Source of the DNA: Ctena decussata
Taxonomy: Eukaryota; Mollusca; Bivalvia; Lucinida; Lucinidae
Direction of reading: 5' to 3'
Assembly (NCBI GenBank): GCA_963989385.1
Contig: OZ022510.1
Span: 36,523,448-36,587,447 of the forward strand
DNA length: 64,000 bases
Below are positions 1-10,482 of the stretch, piece by piece (position 1 is the first letter of the stretch; each line of letters begins with the position of its first letter). A program made the translations under genes and the position numbers. The notes under the pieces are model-generated. The model was not told the DNA's origin, did no database searches, and saw nothing but the letters and a program-made list of their open reading frames with translations.

Positions 1-148
1 CTTCGCTAAGTGCTTAAAGGGTAGCTAAGGGACTGAGCTACCTCCATGCGAACAGCGAAGACTCTGATCAGACTGGGCGAATGCCCAGGCTGATCTGAGT
101 CCGCGCTGGGCGCACTACCACATTGTTGGTTTTCTCGCGTCGCGGCTC
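1..148. mobile_element. Foldback element family 1, copy 1 (cut by window edge)
   Basis: This is the right half of the ~236-bp near-palindromic element that recurs 14 times in the window. It ends in the diagnostic terminus GTCGCGGCTC at 139-148 and carries the internal arm with the CAGACTGGGC and GCCCAGGCTGATCTGAG motifs. The left arm lies outside the window. It has no coding capacity and is a non-autonomous element (see the intact copy at 21366-21601). Confidence 0.85.
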
Positions 149-744
149 AATTATTCTTCGTTTGAATCGAATGATAATTTCATTTAAGAACAGTGAATCC
201 TCAGATCAGCCTTTGTGTCGGTTGACCAGTCTCTTCCCTTCTATGAATCTTGAGGAATCTGCATGCAAGTAGCGGCAAAAAAGAACTAGTACCGGTCTGT
301 AAAGATGTGCAGTTACTGTACATTCATGGCAAATGGCTCTCTTTTTCCTGACACGACTAGTTTTGTGTGTTCTGACGATTAAGTTATTGAGATTCTTTGG
401 ACTATATACTAGTAGTAGTTGTCTAAGCTGTTTCTTTCGTTCAGGTCCCACACGAGCCACAACAGGGTAAACATTTTTCGGTGCTACCAGGTTGAGTAAT
501 AAAGCTTAGTACGAACTGAAAGCATTTTCAAACAAATACATCCGCATCTGTATGAGCTTTGAAAAAAATAATACTAATAAAAACAGTGCAAATCACTGCA
601 AATCGCGGCTCTTTGTCTTGTTGGAGAGCTAAGCGGGGTTAATTGTTCTCTCCCAGGGCCGCGCCAAGACATGAAGTAAATGTAGGTCACGGTGTTTTCC
701 TTCACGTCGGTGTGGAGCTGCATGCTTTCGTATAGAAGGATAGG

Positions 745-781
745 TGGATGAATGGATGGATGGATGGATGGATGGATGGAT
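745..781. repeat. (GGAT)n microsatellite
   Basis: About nine GGAT units in a row with one early variant (GAAT). A similar GGAT tract occurs at 25170-25228, next to a SINE-like segment. Confidence 0.9.
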
Positions 782-1137
782 TGTGGTTATAATAGTATTT
801 TAGGCCGATGAGGGAACTGATTTTATGATTATGAGGACCTATAATCTTAAGGCTAATTTGATGGTGCGCAAAACACGTACCTCTTCAGACAGACTGCCAG
901 GTCACAAAAAGTTTGATGCCCTTGAAAATGGCAGTTTTCAAGTTATTATTTTATTTTTAAATTTCAAATAATGAATGGCAGCAATACGCAACAATAGGAA
1001 GAATAAGTATTCTCAAGCCAAGCTACTTGTTGTAATTATTTTTATATTCTTTGTAAACCATATAATGAAAAATAGTATGTAGGTAAATATTCTTTAAAAA
1101 TTTGGGCCCTACTGAGGGAAAAGATGCTTATGTGCGA

Positions 1138-1312
1138 ACATGGAGGATTCAGATCAGCCTGCGCATTCGCGCAGTCTGATCAGAAGCTTCCCTGTTCGCC
1201 TGAAGAATTTGTCGATACCGATAAATCTCTAAAGTAAATATCGAGGATTCTGATCAGACTGCGCAGATCTCCGGGCTGATCTTAGTCTTTGAGCTTCGCA
1301 CATGCTGTCATG
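1138..1312. repeat. Small inverted-repeat element (family 1-related module)
   Basis: Two inverted modules, one with CAGATCAGCCTGCGC / GCGCAGTCTGATCAG and one with TCTGATCAGACTGCGCAG, lie between GTGCGAACATG and CTTCGCACATG ends. The core GATCAGCCTG...CAGTCTGATC hairpin is shared with the larger family 1 foldbacks, but the GAGCCGCGAC terminus is missing. Similar modules occur at 21136-21310, 30318-30478, 36936-37102 and 55352-55430. Confidence 0.6.
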
Positions 1313-2070
1313 TACATTTTCTTATGCCCTGGACAAATAGGCATAAACTGCTAATCTTTTGGCAGGCCAGAAACAAGTGTTTGAGAATATTGTCCGTTAT
1401 AACCCTTAATACCCAATACAGTGCAGGCAAACATTAGATTTTTTGGAGTTTAATTTTCATTCCTAGTTCTGGAATATAAAAATAGGTTGGTTTGAATTTT
1501 TGCATCCTTGTTTTCAAACCCCACTTTTAGCGGAATTGACAAGGAAAGTCGATTGTTTTCTTCTTTCATTCATTATTATATGTAGTATTAGGAGTAGTGG
1601 TATTTCTCGAAGTTACGAGGAATATAAGTTTACAGAAAATTACCGTAATGGATATTAATGGTACATATGAGCTGTTATAAAAGTATAAAATTTCCTTTGT
1701 CAATGCTTTTCCATTTCAATGATAAATGATTGATAGTAAATCAAACTTGTTGGATTTCTGAGTGAATAAAATATGAATAAATTTATAATATCCGAAAACT
1801 CCACTTTATACCAAATTTTCTACACAAAAAAATGATATATATTTTCTTAAACAAAACACAAACAACAACAACAAAATAATCCTCCCCACACTCTGCGCTT
1901 CACCCCTCTGTCTCCATCCCCCCTCCATACTTTAGGGGAAAAGAAAGTCTAATCTCAAAAATTTCATTTCCTTAATTAAAGTTAGCCTGTGAGTTATGGA
2001 TAATGGATAATGATTAAATGTATACATGTAAATGGCTTAAATTGATTAATGTACTCCTTGTATAAGCTAT

Positions 2071-2275
2071 AGAGACTCCAGGAGCTCAGTGGGTTAAGCG
2101 TTGGCCTTTCAAGCCAGCGGTGGATGGCCTGTAATGCTAGCGATGCGGATTGGAATTCCGTAGGCTGCTTCACACCTTTAATGGGATGTCAGTTGCACTA
2201 GGCCTTTCTTTATCGCCCTTCCATCGACTCAGTATGGCTGAAATACTGTGAGAGGGGATGTTAAACTGCATTCCA
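2071..2275 (+). mobile_element. tRNA-derived SINE
   Basis: The head GAGCTCAGTGGGTTAAGCG (2092-2110) is a pol III A-box-like sequence from a tRNA D arm. A degenerate B box follows around 2150. The body ends in GGCTGAAATACTGTGAG followed by ATGTTAAACTGCATTCC, a 3' segment shared with the other SINE copies in this window. This tail type is common among molluscan V-SINE-like elements. The exact family was not verified. Confidence 0.65.
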
Positions 2276-2489
2276 TCCATCCACCCACCAACCGACACAC
2301 CCACCAAGTTAAAGACCTCCAAATAAAGGTAATGATGGGATAATTTGTTTTACCCAGTTATGGTGTAGTGTAGTTGATTTATACAAATTCGTTCGGCAAT
2401 ATAAAGTATAGTAAATGTATGGACTTGTGGATAATAAGGTGTGCGGATACACCCCCATGTTTTCCGTACATTTTTACAATGAAGAACAT

Positions 2490-2650
2490 CAAGTTCGTGA
2501 CTAGCTGCTTGCTTCCCTGGAGGACACTGAAGCCTTTTCAAAAAGGGGTCTACTAGTTTACTCATCTAGGAGAAAAATCTTTCTTTCCTCTATTAAGAGT
2601 TGACCCCCACCTAGAGGGAAGGCATAAACGAAAATGACAGAGATGCTTCT
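2490..2650. repeat. Degenerate copy of hairpin repeat family E
   Basis: Segments such as AAGCCTTTTCAAAAAGGGG, TCTTTCCTCTATTAAGAG and AATGACAGAGATGCTTC match the better copies at 18880-19050 and 29520-29670. The central AATTTGCTCC hairpin has decayed. Non-coding. Confidence 0.4.
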
Positions 2651-2724
2651 CCTGAAAGTTATTCATGAATTGCCTTCAAAGTTGAAGAAACTCACATTTT
2701 GCTGCTACATAAAACTATGCATTT

Positions 2725-2992
2725 GAGCCGCGACGCGAGAAAACCAACAATGTGGTTGTGCGCCAGGCGAGGACTCAGATCAGCCTGGGCATCCGCCCAG
2801 TCTGATCAGACTCTCCGCTTGGCGCTCAAAGGGTAGCTAAGGGTCTAAGCTACCTTCATGCGGACAGCGAAGACTCTAAGCTATCCTTTGAGCGCCAAGC
2901 GGAGAGTCTGATGAGACTGGGCGGATGCCCAGGCTGATTTGAGTCTGCGCAGGGCGCACAACCACATTGTTGGTTTTCTCACGTCGCGGCTC
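2725..2992. mobile_element. Foldback element family 1, copy 2
   Basis: The element runs from GAGCCGCGACGCGAG to the inverted terminus CACGTCGCGGCTC and is flanked by perfect ATTT duplications (2721-2724 and 2993-2996). It is longer than the ~236-bp standard because the centre carries an extra partly duplicated segment (GCGCTCAAAGGGTAGCTAAG, and TTTGAGCGCCAAGCGGAGAG). No open reading frame. Confidence 0.92.
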
Positions 2993-2996
2993 ATTT

Positions 2997-3567
2997 ATGA
3001 AAAATATTCCCCATAATAAGAAGTATCCCCAAATCGCTGGTATGTATATTTTCATTTATAGGCGTCGTAGTAAGTGTTATGTCACATTTCCCTGTTATAA
3101 TTCTTTAATCTCCAGATTTGGCTAAAACACGTTGTAGCATTGCCAACATGTAAGGCACCGCCTAACCAAAGCCATGCTAGCAAGTGAAATTCTACAGGTG
3201 GTTATGCAAAATCGGGTTTTAATCCCATGCGTGCGTTCGAATTATCTGGATTAAAGGGAGATTATATATAAATCCAATAAAGTATAAACAGAAGTTTCTT
3301 CTATAAGGAAACGAAATCATATAGGCCTTGACTTGGAAGTGCTAGTTTCAACCTAATCTTTGTAGATTCATTTTCAGTTTTCCTTCACACATTTCTTACT
3401 TATTTGCAGTTACTTTTTACTGCTTTCTTGCCAGGGAAAGCAACTCTAACATTTTCGTTTTTCCTCCTCCTCAGAGGGGTTCAACTCCAACACCGTAGAC
3501 CCATTTTTAGCAGGCCTGTACGAATAGGAAATCACAATAGTTGTTCAACAGCTTCTTAAGACCGAGC
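2997..3567. other. Non-coding, no feature seen
   Basis: Mixed sequence with no open frame of note, no recognisable repeat and no splice-consistent exon. Confidence 0.5.
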
Positions 3568-3572
3568 AAAAC

Positions 3573-3905
3573 CACAGGGTATAATCGATTCCGCCAATTT
3601 TCGCATCCTGCAGAGACTGTACATCATATTTGGCTTCCGCCGAGACTGTCCGCGATCTCTTGCTTCCTGCCGAGACTTCTGTACATGATAAATGGCTTCC
3701 TGCAGAGACTGTCCGCGTGATTCTGCTTCCTGCCGAGGCTCTCGGCAGAAAGCAGAGTCACGCGGACAGTCTCGGCAGGAAGCCATTGTTCGAGGACAGT
3801 AATCTCTGCAGGAAGCAAAAGTTCGCGGACAGTCGCGGCGGAAGCCAAATATGACGGACAGTCTCTGCAGGAAGCGAAAATTGGCGGAATCGATTATACC
3901 CTGTG
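3573..3905. mobile_element. 333-bp foldback element family 2, copy 1
   Basis: An almost complete palindrome running from CACAGGGTATAATCGATTCC to GGAATCGATTATACCCTGTG, centred near 3739. It is flanked by perfect 5-bp duplications AAAAC (3568-3572 and 3906-3910). Each arm is built of repeated ~22-bp modules of the type GCTTCCTGCCGAGACTGTCC. Because of this, both strands can be read as ~75-codon frames rich in 'LLPAETVR'. These are by-products of the repeat and not genes. A second copy lies at 35695-36027. Confidence 0.92.
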
Positions 3906-4009
3906 AAAACGGAGCTGCTTGATACCTTTTTATATCTGAGCAAACTGAATAAAGATAATTTGCTGGACAGTGATAACTGCATGTACTTTCAAATTATAAT
4001 ATCTTCCAG

Positions 4010-4235
4010 TTTCGGGGGTGGTGGTCGGGCGTTGGTGCTGGTTATAACATTTGGATAAAAGTAGGACAAGAGCCTACTGTGCTTGCAGTAGGTACGGGTG
4101 GGGTTATTTGGACATTTTTCTCTCCTCCATCATTTCTCTTTTCTTTCTCCCTCTGTCTGGGAGACGACCCGTTATAGACTGAAATACTGTCTCAAAGGGC
4201 CGTTTAACCCCAAAACAACCAACAACCAAAATCAT
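4010..4235 (+). mobile_element. SINE (same family as 20584-20745)
   Basis: The 3' half contains GGGAGACGACCCGTTATAG, then ACTGAAATACTGTCTCAAAG and GGCCGTTTAACCCC, ending in a CAAC-rich tail. The reverse complement of the same string occurs at 20584-20745. The 5' head is weak, so the copy may be truncated. Confidence 0.6.
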
Positions 4236-4559
4236 TCAGATTCAGATTTTTTCTGTTCTTGAAGTTACACTCATATTCATACACCATTAAACGTCATTGT
4301 GAGCACATTTTAACGTTTGTTTTTCTGGGCAATAAACTGTATTGATTTAAAATCTTAACTTTGATGTTTTATTATAGTATGTGTATATAATATTTCGTAA
4401 CTTCAGTTGAAAGGCAGTTTGTCACGTATAAGATATTTGCAAGTTTAAGATATTGTGCAAATATATCTCTATAATAAAATGTTTAACGTTGTTTCGCAAT
4501 TTCACTTGTAAAATGCTTAAATCTGGTAGTTTTATTGGTTAGATTTAATGATTAACAAT

Positions 4560-5147
4560 GGCAGATTACTTTCATGATGAAGGTGCAGACAAGATTCTTT
4601 CATTTTCCAGATAAGCCAATAAACCAACTGTCGTTAACATAATTATGTGTTACAGATAAAAAAAATCAAGAAATGGGCAATTAACATCCTTTTTCTTAAA
4701 AGAACATACTTCCGTGATACAGAAACAGACGATTAACAAACCTGCATGGCACATATATTTTTACGATGCAAGATAAAGTGTCATGACACAGACACACACT
4801 ATAAATGCACGTTCATAATGCAGATACTGACAGTAAAGATATTTTCATGTTTAAAATACAGACAGTTAATTTATTTTCATGATGAAGATACAGTTAATTT
4901 CCATTTATGATGAAGATACAGATTGTTAATTTACTTTCATGATGAAGAAACAGATGGTTGATTTTCATTCATGATGAAGAGACACATAGTAAATTTTATT
5001 TTCATGATAATGACGATACATTTAGTTAACATTCTTTAATGATGAAGATACAGGTGTTGAATTTACTTTCTTAAGGAAGAGACAGATAACATTTTGTCAT
5101 GAAGAAGATATAGATAGTTCATAAACTTTTATAATGCAGTATGTGTG
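4560..5147 (+). repeat. Degenerate ~45-bp minisatellite, left block
   Basis: Repeated units contain TTTCATGATGAAGATACAGA followed by CAGTTAATTTACT. They are heavily diverged and spaced about 38-50 bp apart. It is the same array as 5962-6600, 6770-6850 and 8762-9960. Insertions at 5151-5958 and 6851-8761 split the original tract. Confidence 0.85.
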
Positions 5148-5150
5148 TAA

Positions 5151-5958
5151 TGGCAAGCCAAGTGCACAATAAGTCTACAAACACAGGTTTGAAAATTATA
5201 AACCAATGTTTGAACTTCTAACCCAGGTTTGAAATTCTCAAACACAGGTTTTGAAAGTTCTATCATAGGTTTTAAAAATACATTCTAAAACCTATGATTT
5301 AATCTTCTAACCTATGTTCGAAACAAATTATGCTTGCTATGTGCACAATAAGTCTTCAAACATAGGTTTGTAAACTACAAACTCGGGTTTTTACTCAAAC
5401 CTATGTTTGAAAATCATTATCATAGGTTTATGATTTTCTATCATGGGCTTTAAAATCTCAATCATAGGTTTCTGAAAACCTGTGATTGTAAATTTTAAAC
5501 CTAGGTTTGAGCTCACAACTCATGACTGAGATTTATTAGCCTGTGTTTGTAGACTTATTTGGCACCTGGCCTTCGTAATTTTGTTCAAACTCATGTTTGA
5601 AAGTTATCTCACAAGTTTTAAAACGTCAGATTCTGAAACCTATGATAGAGATTTTAAAACACATGATAGAAATCCTAAATTCTTATGATAGTGATTTTCA
5701 AACATTGGTTTGAGTAAAAACCCGTGTTTGTAATTTATAAACCTATGTTTGAAGACTTATTGTGCACTTAGCAAACATAATTTGTTTCGAACTTAGGTAA
5801 GAAGGTTATATCGCTGGTTTTAGAATGTCGTTTTTAAAACCTATGTTAGAACTTTAAAAACCCATGTTAGAGAATTTCAAACCTTGGTTAGAAGCTCAAA
5901 CATGGGTTTGTAGTTTTTAAACCTATGTTTGTGGACTTATTGTGCACTTGGCTTGCCA
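5151..5958. mobile_element. 808-bp palindromic element inserted in the minisatellite
   Basis: The terminal inverted repeat of about 40 bp begins TGGCAAGCCAAGTGCACAAT and returns as ATTGTGCACTTGGCTTGCCA. TAA lies on both sides (5148-5150 and 5959-5961), a target duplication like that of PIF/Harbinger elements. The interior has no coding frame. It consists of scattered motifs of the type AAACATAGGTTTGA in both orientations plus inner copies of the GTGCACAATAAGTCT terminus (5341 and 5751 regions), so it folds back at several scales. Confidence 0.85.
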
Positions 5959-5961
5959 TAA

Positions 5962-6600
5962 TGCAGGTAAAGGTAATTAACTGCTTTCCTTTTAAGGAAA
6001 AAGGCAGTTACTCCTTTCATGAAGGTACAAATGGTAAACTAGATTTCAAGAAGCAGATAAAAAATGATTATATAATTTTCTTATTCAGAGACAGACAGTT
6101 AACGTAATGCAAAGTTCCGACAGTTAACATATTTCATAATGCAGATTAAGACGAATAAAATAATTACATATTGCAGATTGAGACAGTGTAAATACTTTCG
6201 CGATGAAGGTACAGACGGTAAACTGACTTTCATGATTTAATGACGGATAGTTACTTTCATGATGAAGATATGGACAGTTAATTTACTTTCATGATGAAGA
6301 TACAGATAGCTATTTTCATGAGAGGATACAAACAGTTAATATACTATGATGGAGATAGAGATAGCTATTTTTTTTTTCATGCTGGAGATACTGATAGTTT
6401 TTTTTACTTTCATGTTGAAGATACAAATGGTTAATTTGTTTTTATGATGAAGATACAGATTTTTCATTTGCTTTCGTGATAAAGAAACAGATGGTTAATT
6501 TAGTTTCATGATGAAGATCAGACAATTTATTTTTTTTTCATGACGGAGAGACAAACAGTATTTTTTTTTATCATACAGAGAATATGGATTCAAGCAACCA
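5962..6600 (+). repeat. Degenerate ~45-bp minisatellite, middle block
   Basis: This continues the array after the 808-bp insertion. CATGATGAAGATA-type units recur at roughly 40-50 bp (for example near 6210, 6258, 6289, 6447 and 6507), with poly(T) expansions inside several units. Confidence 0.8.
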
Positions 6601-6645
6601 CCTGTTTTCATTATCAATATTCAGGTAGATAAAATACTTCCTATT

Positions 6646-6649
<4 letters not shown>

Positions 6650-6677
<28 letters not shown>
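6650..6677 (+). repeat. Poly(A) tract
   Basis: An uninterrupted run of 28 adenines. No SINE or LINE body is visible directly upstream, so it is either an isolated homopolymer or the tail of an unrecognised retroposon. Confidence 0.9.
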
Positions 6678-6678
<1 letters not shown>

Positions 6679-6769
6679 AGGACATGATCGTATAAGCGTT
6701 TAGCGCTTGTCACTTTTAAATGCTTTGCATATAAATAAGTTGAAATAAACTTGTTTTTGCCTAATAACT

Positions 6770-6850
6770 TTCATGATGGATCGGATGGTTAACTAGTTTT
6801 CATGATGCTGATATGGATAGATTATGTAATATTATTATTTAGTGATATCT
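6770..6850 (+). repeat. Minisatellite fragment between insertions
   Basis: Two diverged CATGATG units that link the middle block to the 1.9-kb inverted-repeat element. The array resumes immediately after that element, at 8762. Confidence 0.65.
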
Positions 6851-8761
6851 AAACTCCGTTCATTAATTCTGAAACTGGGTTTTTCGCTGCTCATACTTTT
6901 ATAATCTAATCAATCCACGTAAGACTATGCATAGTGATAAAGCTCGACTTCCGCCGATTTCTCATAAAGGGCTCATGTATCTTAGCCTGGCGCCTGATGC
7001 TGCAGTTACGTGCACGAAACAGCAAATTTCAAAAACCTGTCCGCAAACTAAGACCATTTGATGAAAATTGACAGCCTAAAGTCATACATATTCAGACACA
7101 TTCCCCGTGGGTATCACGCTGGTCATTTGGGTAATAACTGTGGTACCCAGTCCGCCAACTTAGTCTCTAGACACACCCTACAGCCCCCCTCCCCCCCCCC
7201 CCCCACCCCCGTCCCCACTTCTTTTCAACAAACTATTCCCTCGATTATTCTACCACTCCGACCTCTACCCTGCGACACGAACATATATATGCAAGAATAC
7301 CTTAACAGAAAGAAGAATAAATAAATAAATAAATGCAGGGATGTTTATAGGCCTGAAGTTCGCTTCTGAGTCGGATGATACAACTGTCCCATTGTTTATA
7401 TGTATACTACTTTTGATAGTTTCCTGAGAAAATATCACACAAACAAATACATGGACAAGTATTCAAAATAAGGTAAGAAACTGGATCTGACTTTCAATCC
7501 TAAAATCCAGAGTTGTCAAAACTGAAAAATGTAGCTCACGTAGTAACTTGGTATTTTTTCCACAAAAGACGATTTCCTTTACTGGCTCCCGTCGGGCGAT
7601 TCAAGATAAACAGAAGCGGGACAGTGAACGGGACACCACTCTTGTACATTGTATTTTTACCAATTAATTCAAGTTTATGAAATCGAAAGTAGTTCAGTTT
7701 GGTTGCCGACTAAAATGACCCAAATAATTTTTAAAACATTTTTATATGAAACTCAAAACATTTTAAAACATTTTTATATGAAACTCAAGGAAGTTTTACA
7801 TAATTAAACCTGTAAAATAGCGGTCATTTACAATGCCGAACCTGTAGGGAGTAGCTTGCAGCGATACCTCTCCACAAACTTTTTTCATACATTTTTACCA
7901 TTGAAAGAGCAATGGGGCCTTTAAAAAGTAGCCGAGCTTTTTTTCTTATTCCTGTGATTTATTGGAGGGGGTAGATTGAATAAGGAGGTTTGGGAAGGGA
8001 TCATGCCGAGGGGTGGGAGTCCGGATGGTAGCCTATTTAAGGTAGTGTGGGGGAGATTATTTTGTTAATTTTTAGGGGGGGGGGGGGGGGGGAAGAAGGA
8101 GGAATAGACTGATTAAGGAGAGTTGTAATAAGTTTGAGAGGTACACGGTTTTGTCCTTTTGTCCTTGTATTTCACTTTGCAATTTTAACGCAACATTGGT
8201 AATAAATGTTTTGGAACTTAAGAACTTTATAACATACTGCGGAAAGCTGTAATATTTGCGTTAAAATAAAGCCAGTGAACATCGTTACGTCGCACTGACG
8301 CTGATATGACGTCGTTAAGACGTTGTTTGCCGGTGGCGATACTATAATGAAACGCTGAAAACCTTGTCCAGTGTGAATTTATGCGGTGTAATCAATTTCA
8401 AATTGAGAACAAATTATCTGGATGACAAGCTTGTTGTCACACTGACTGATTTCGCACGCGCAGAGCATGTGTTAGAATATTAACCCCACCCGTACACGAA
8501 ACTATTTATAGCGACCACTTTATATGGTATTAAAAGGCGTTTCCAACCTGTCCGATGGACTTAGTCTCGGGTTGAAAATCTGTCATTTGCAGTTTTGTGC
8601 AGGTTAGCCCAGCATCCTACGAAGGACAGAGTCATAGGACACATTGATGAGAAATCGGCGGAAGTCGAGTTTTATCACTATGCACAGTCTTACCTGGATT
8701 GATTAGATTATAAAAGTATGAGCAGCGAAAAACCCAGTTTCAGAATTAATGAACGGAGTTT
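6851..8761. mobile_element. 1.9-kb element with long terminal inverted repeats
   Basis: The left end AAACTCCGTTCATTAATTCT and the right end AGAATTAATGAACGGAGTTT are inverted copies. The match stays strong for about 115 bp and continues with divergence to ~200 bp (6965-7060 against 8555-8650). The interior has a C-run at 7188-7206 and a G-run at 8076-8094 but no transposase-like frame, so it is probably non-autonomous. It sits inside the CATGATGAAG minisatellite. A target duplication could not be fixed. Confidence 0.85.
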
Positions 8762-9960
8762 AATAATGAAACTGACCTTGTGATGAAGATACAGAGAGGT
8801 ATTTAACCTTCACTATGAAGATACAGATAGCTAATTTACCCCCATGATGAAGATAAAGCCACTTAATTTACCTTCGTGTGAAAGAAACAGAAAGCTCACC
8901 AATTTTAATAACGTAAATACAGGCAATCATATTTTCAGTATGAATATTATATTCAGATAAATAATTTACTTTCATGATTAAGATACAAACAGTAAACATA
9001 TTTTCACGATGAGGATACAGATACATAGTTAATCTACTACCGTGATGAAGACAGTTGTTTTACCTTCATTATGAAGATACTGACAGCTAATGTACTTTAG
9101 TTAATTGATTTCCATGATGAAGATACAGCCGGTAAATTTACTGTAATTTTCGTAATGAAGATACAGAAACTTAGTTTACTTTTGTTAATTTACTTTTTAT
9201 CATAAAGATACAGACAGTTAATATTTAATTTAGTTAATTTAAGTTCATGCTGAAGATACAGGCAGTTGATTTACTTTCATGAGGAAGATACAGACAGTTA
9301 GTTACAGTTAGTTTACTTTAGTGAATTTACTTTCATGATGAAGATAAAGATAGTTTATTTACTTTTGTTAATTTCTTTTCATTCTGAGGATACAGACAGT
9401 TTATTTTCTTAAGTTAATGTACTTTTAAGAGAAAGAAACAGACAGTTCATTAACTTAAGTTAATTTCCTTTCATGACGAAGATACAGACAGTTTATTTAC
9501 TTTAGTTAATTTTCTTTCATGATGAAGATACAGACAGATAGTTTACTTTATCTAATTTACTTTCATGATGAATATACAAAAAGTTTATTGACTTCATTTA
9601 ATTTACTTTCATGATGAAATTCAAGACCGTTAGTTTACTTTAGTTAATTTACATTCATGATGAAAATTTAGACTGTTAATTTACTTTAGTTAATTTACTT
9701 TCATGATGAAGATACAGACAGTTAGTTTATTTTAATTTACTTTCATGATAAAGATACAGACAGTTAATTTACTTTAGTTAATTTACTTTCATGATGAATA
9801 TACAAAAAAATTATTCACTTTAGTTAATTTACTTTCATGATGAAGATTTACACAGTTTACTTAAGTTAATTTACATTCATAATGAAGATTTACTTCCATG
9901 ATGAGGATACTAACAGTTGATTAACTTAAGTTAATTTACTTTCACGATGAAGATACAAAC
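8762..9960 (+). repeat. ~46-bp minisatellite, right block
   Basis: About 25 units of the form AGTTAATTTACTTTCATGAT + GAAGATACAGAC. They are more regular here than in the left blocks, with units near 9473, 9518, 9566, 9656, 9702, 9745 and 9790. Units are in the same orientation throughout. Non-coding. Confidence 0.88.
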
Positions 9961-10215
9961 AGTAAATTTACTTCCCTTCAAGGTGTACGAATACGCTACC
10001 ATGTTTCAGAACATTTTTCGGAAAGGTCAGCTTTTTAGTTCATCTTTGCAACCCTGGGCAATGGAACCTTTCAAAAAGAGGACAGCCTTAAAGGAAAGAT
10101 TTCGCTCCTTAAGGAGCATTTTTTTATCTTTTTAGAGCTGATCCACATTGAGAAATGAGGCAAAATTGAAACTAGTAGAGTTACTTCCCCTGAGGTTGAA
10201 CCAATACACACTAAG
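9961..10215. repeat. Hairpin repeat family E, diverged copy
   Basis: AACCTTTCAAAAAGAGGACA, AAGATTTCGCTCCTTAAGGAGCA split as a short hairpin, and GTAGAGTTACTTCCCCTGAG correspond to family E parts seen at 18880-19050 and 29520-29670. Short open frames over it are incidental. Confidence 0.5.
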
Positions 10216-10262
10216 AGTGGCCTCTTTGCATGGTGTACCAAATGGGTCAAAAGTGACGGTGC

Positions 10263-10482
10263 CGTTCGAACGCTATTTTTTTACCGTTCGAACGCTAAAT
10301 TTTACCGTTCGAACGCTATTTTTTACCGTTCGAACGGTAAAATTTAGCGTTCGAACGGTAAATTTAACGTTCGAACGCTAAATTTACCGTTCGAACGCTA
10401 TATTTTACCGTCGCGACGCTATTTTTTTTACCGTTGCAACGATATATTTAGCGTTGCAACGGTAAAAAATAGCGTCGCAACG
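10263..10482. repeat. Left phased palindrome array
   Basis: CGTTCGAACG starts at 10263, 10285, 10306, 10327, 10348, 10368 and 10388. Related palindromes follow: CGTCGCGACG at 10409, CGTTGCAACG at 10432 and 10452, and CGTCGCAACG at 10473. Spacing is 20-23 bp, close to two DNA helical turns, and the spacers are A/T-only. Confidence 0.95.

Larger units (their letters stand above)
149..2070. other. Non-coding stretch, mostly unremarkable
   Basis: AT-rich sequence with no convincing exon on either strand. Short open frames here lack codon structure and recognisable motifs. It contains a GGAT microsatellite (745-781) and a small inverted-repeat element (1138-1312), listed separately. Whether it is intergenic or an upstream intron of the PH-domain gene cannot be decided from the window. 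Confidence 0.6.

Noticed and set aside
3624..3854. Small genes in the 333-bp foldback
   Set aside because: The same peptide arises from both strands of a palindrome; there are no start or splice signals beyond chance.
10263..10482. CRISPR-like or iteron-like array
   Set aside because: Spacers are short A/T stretches of similar sequence and the array is mirrored at the other end of the same element. A transposon end fits better.
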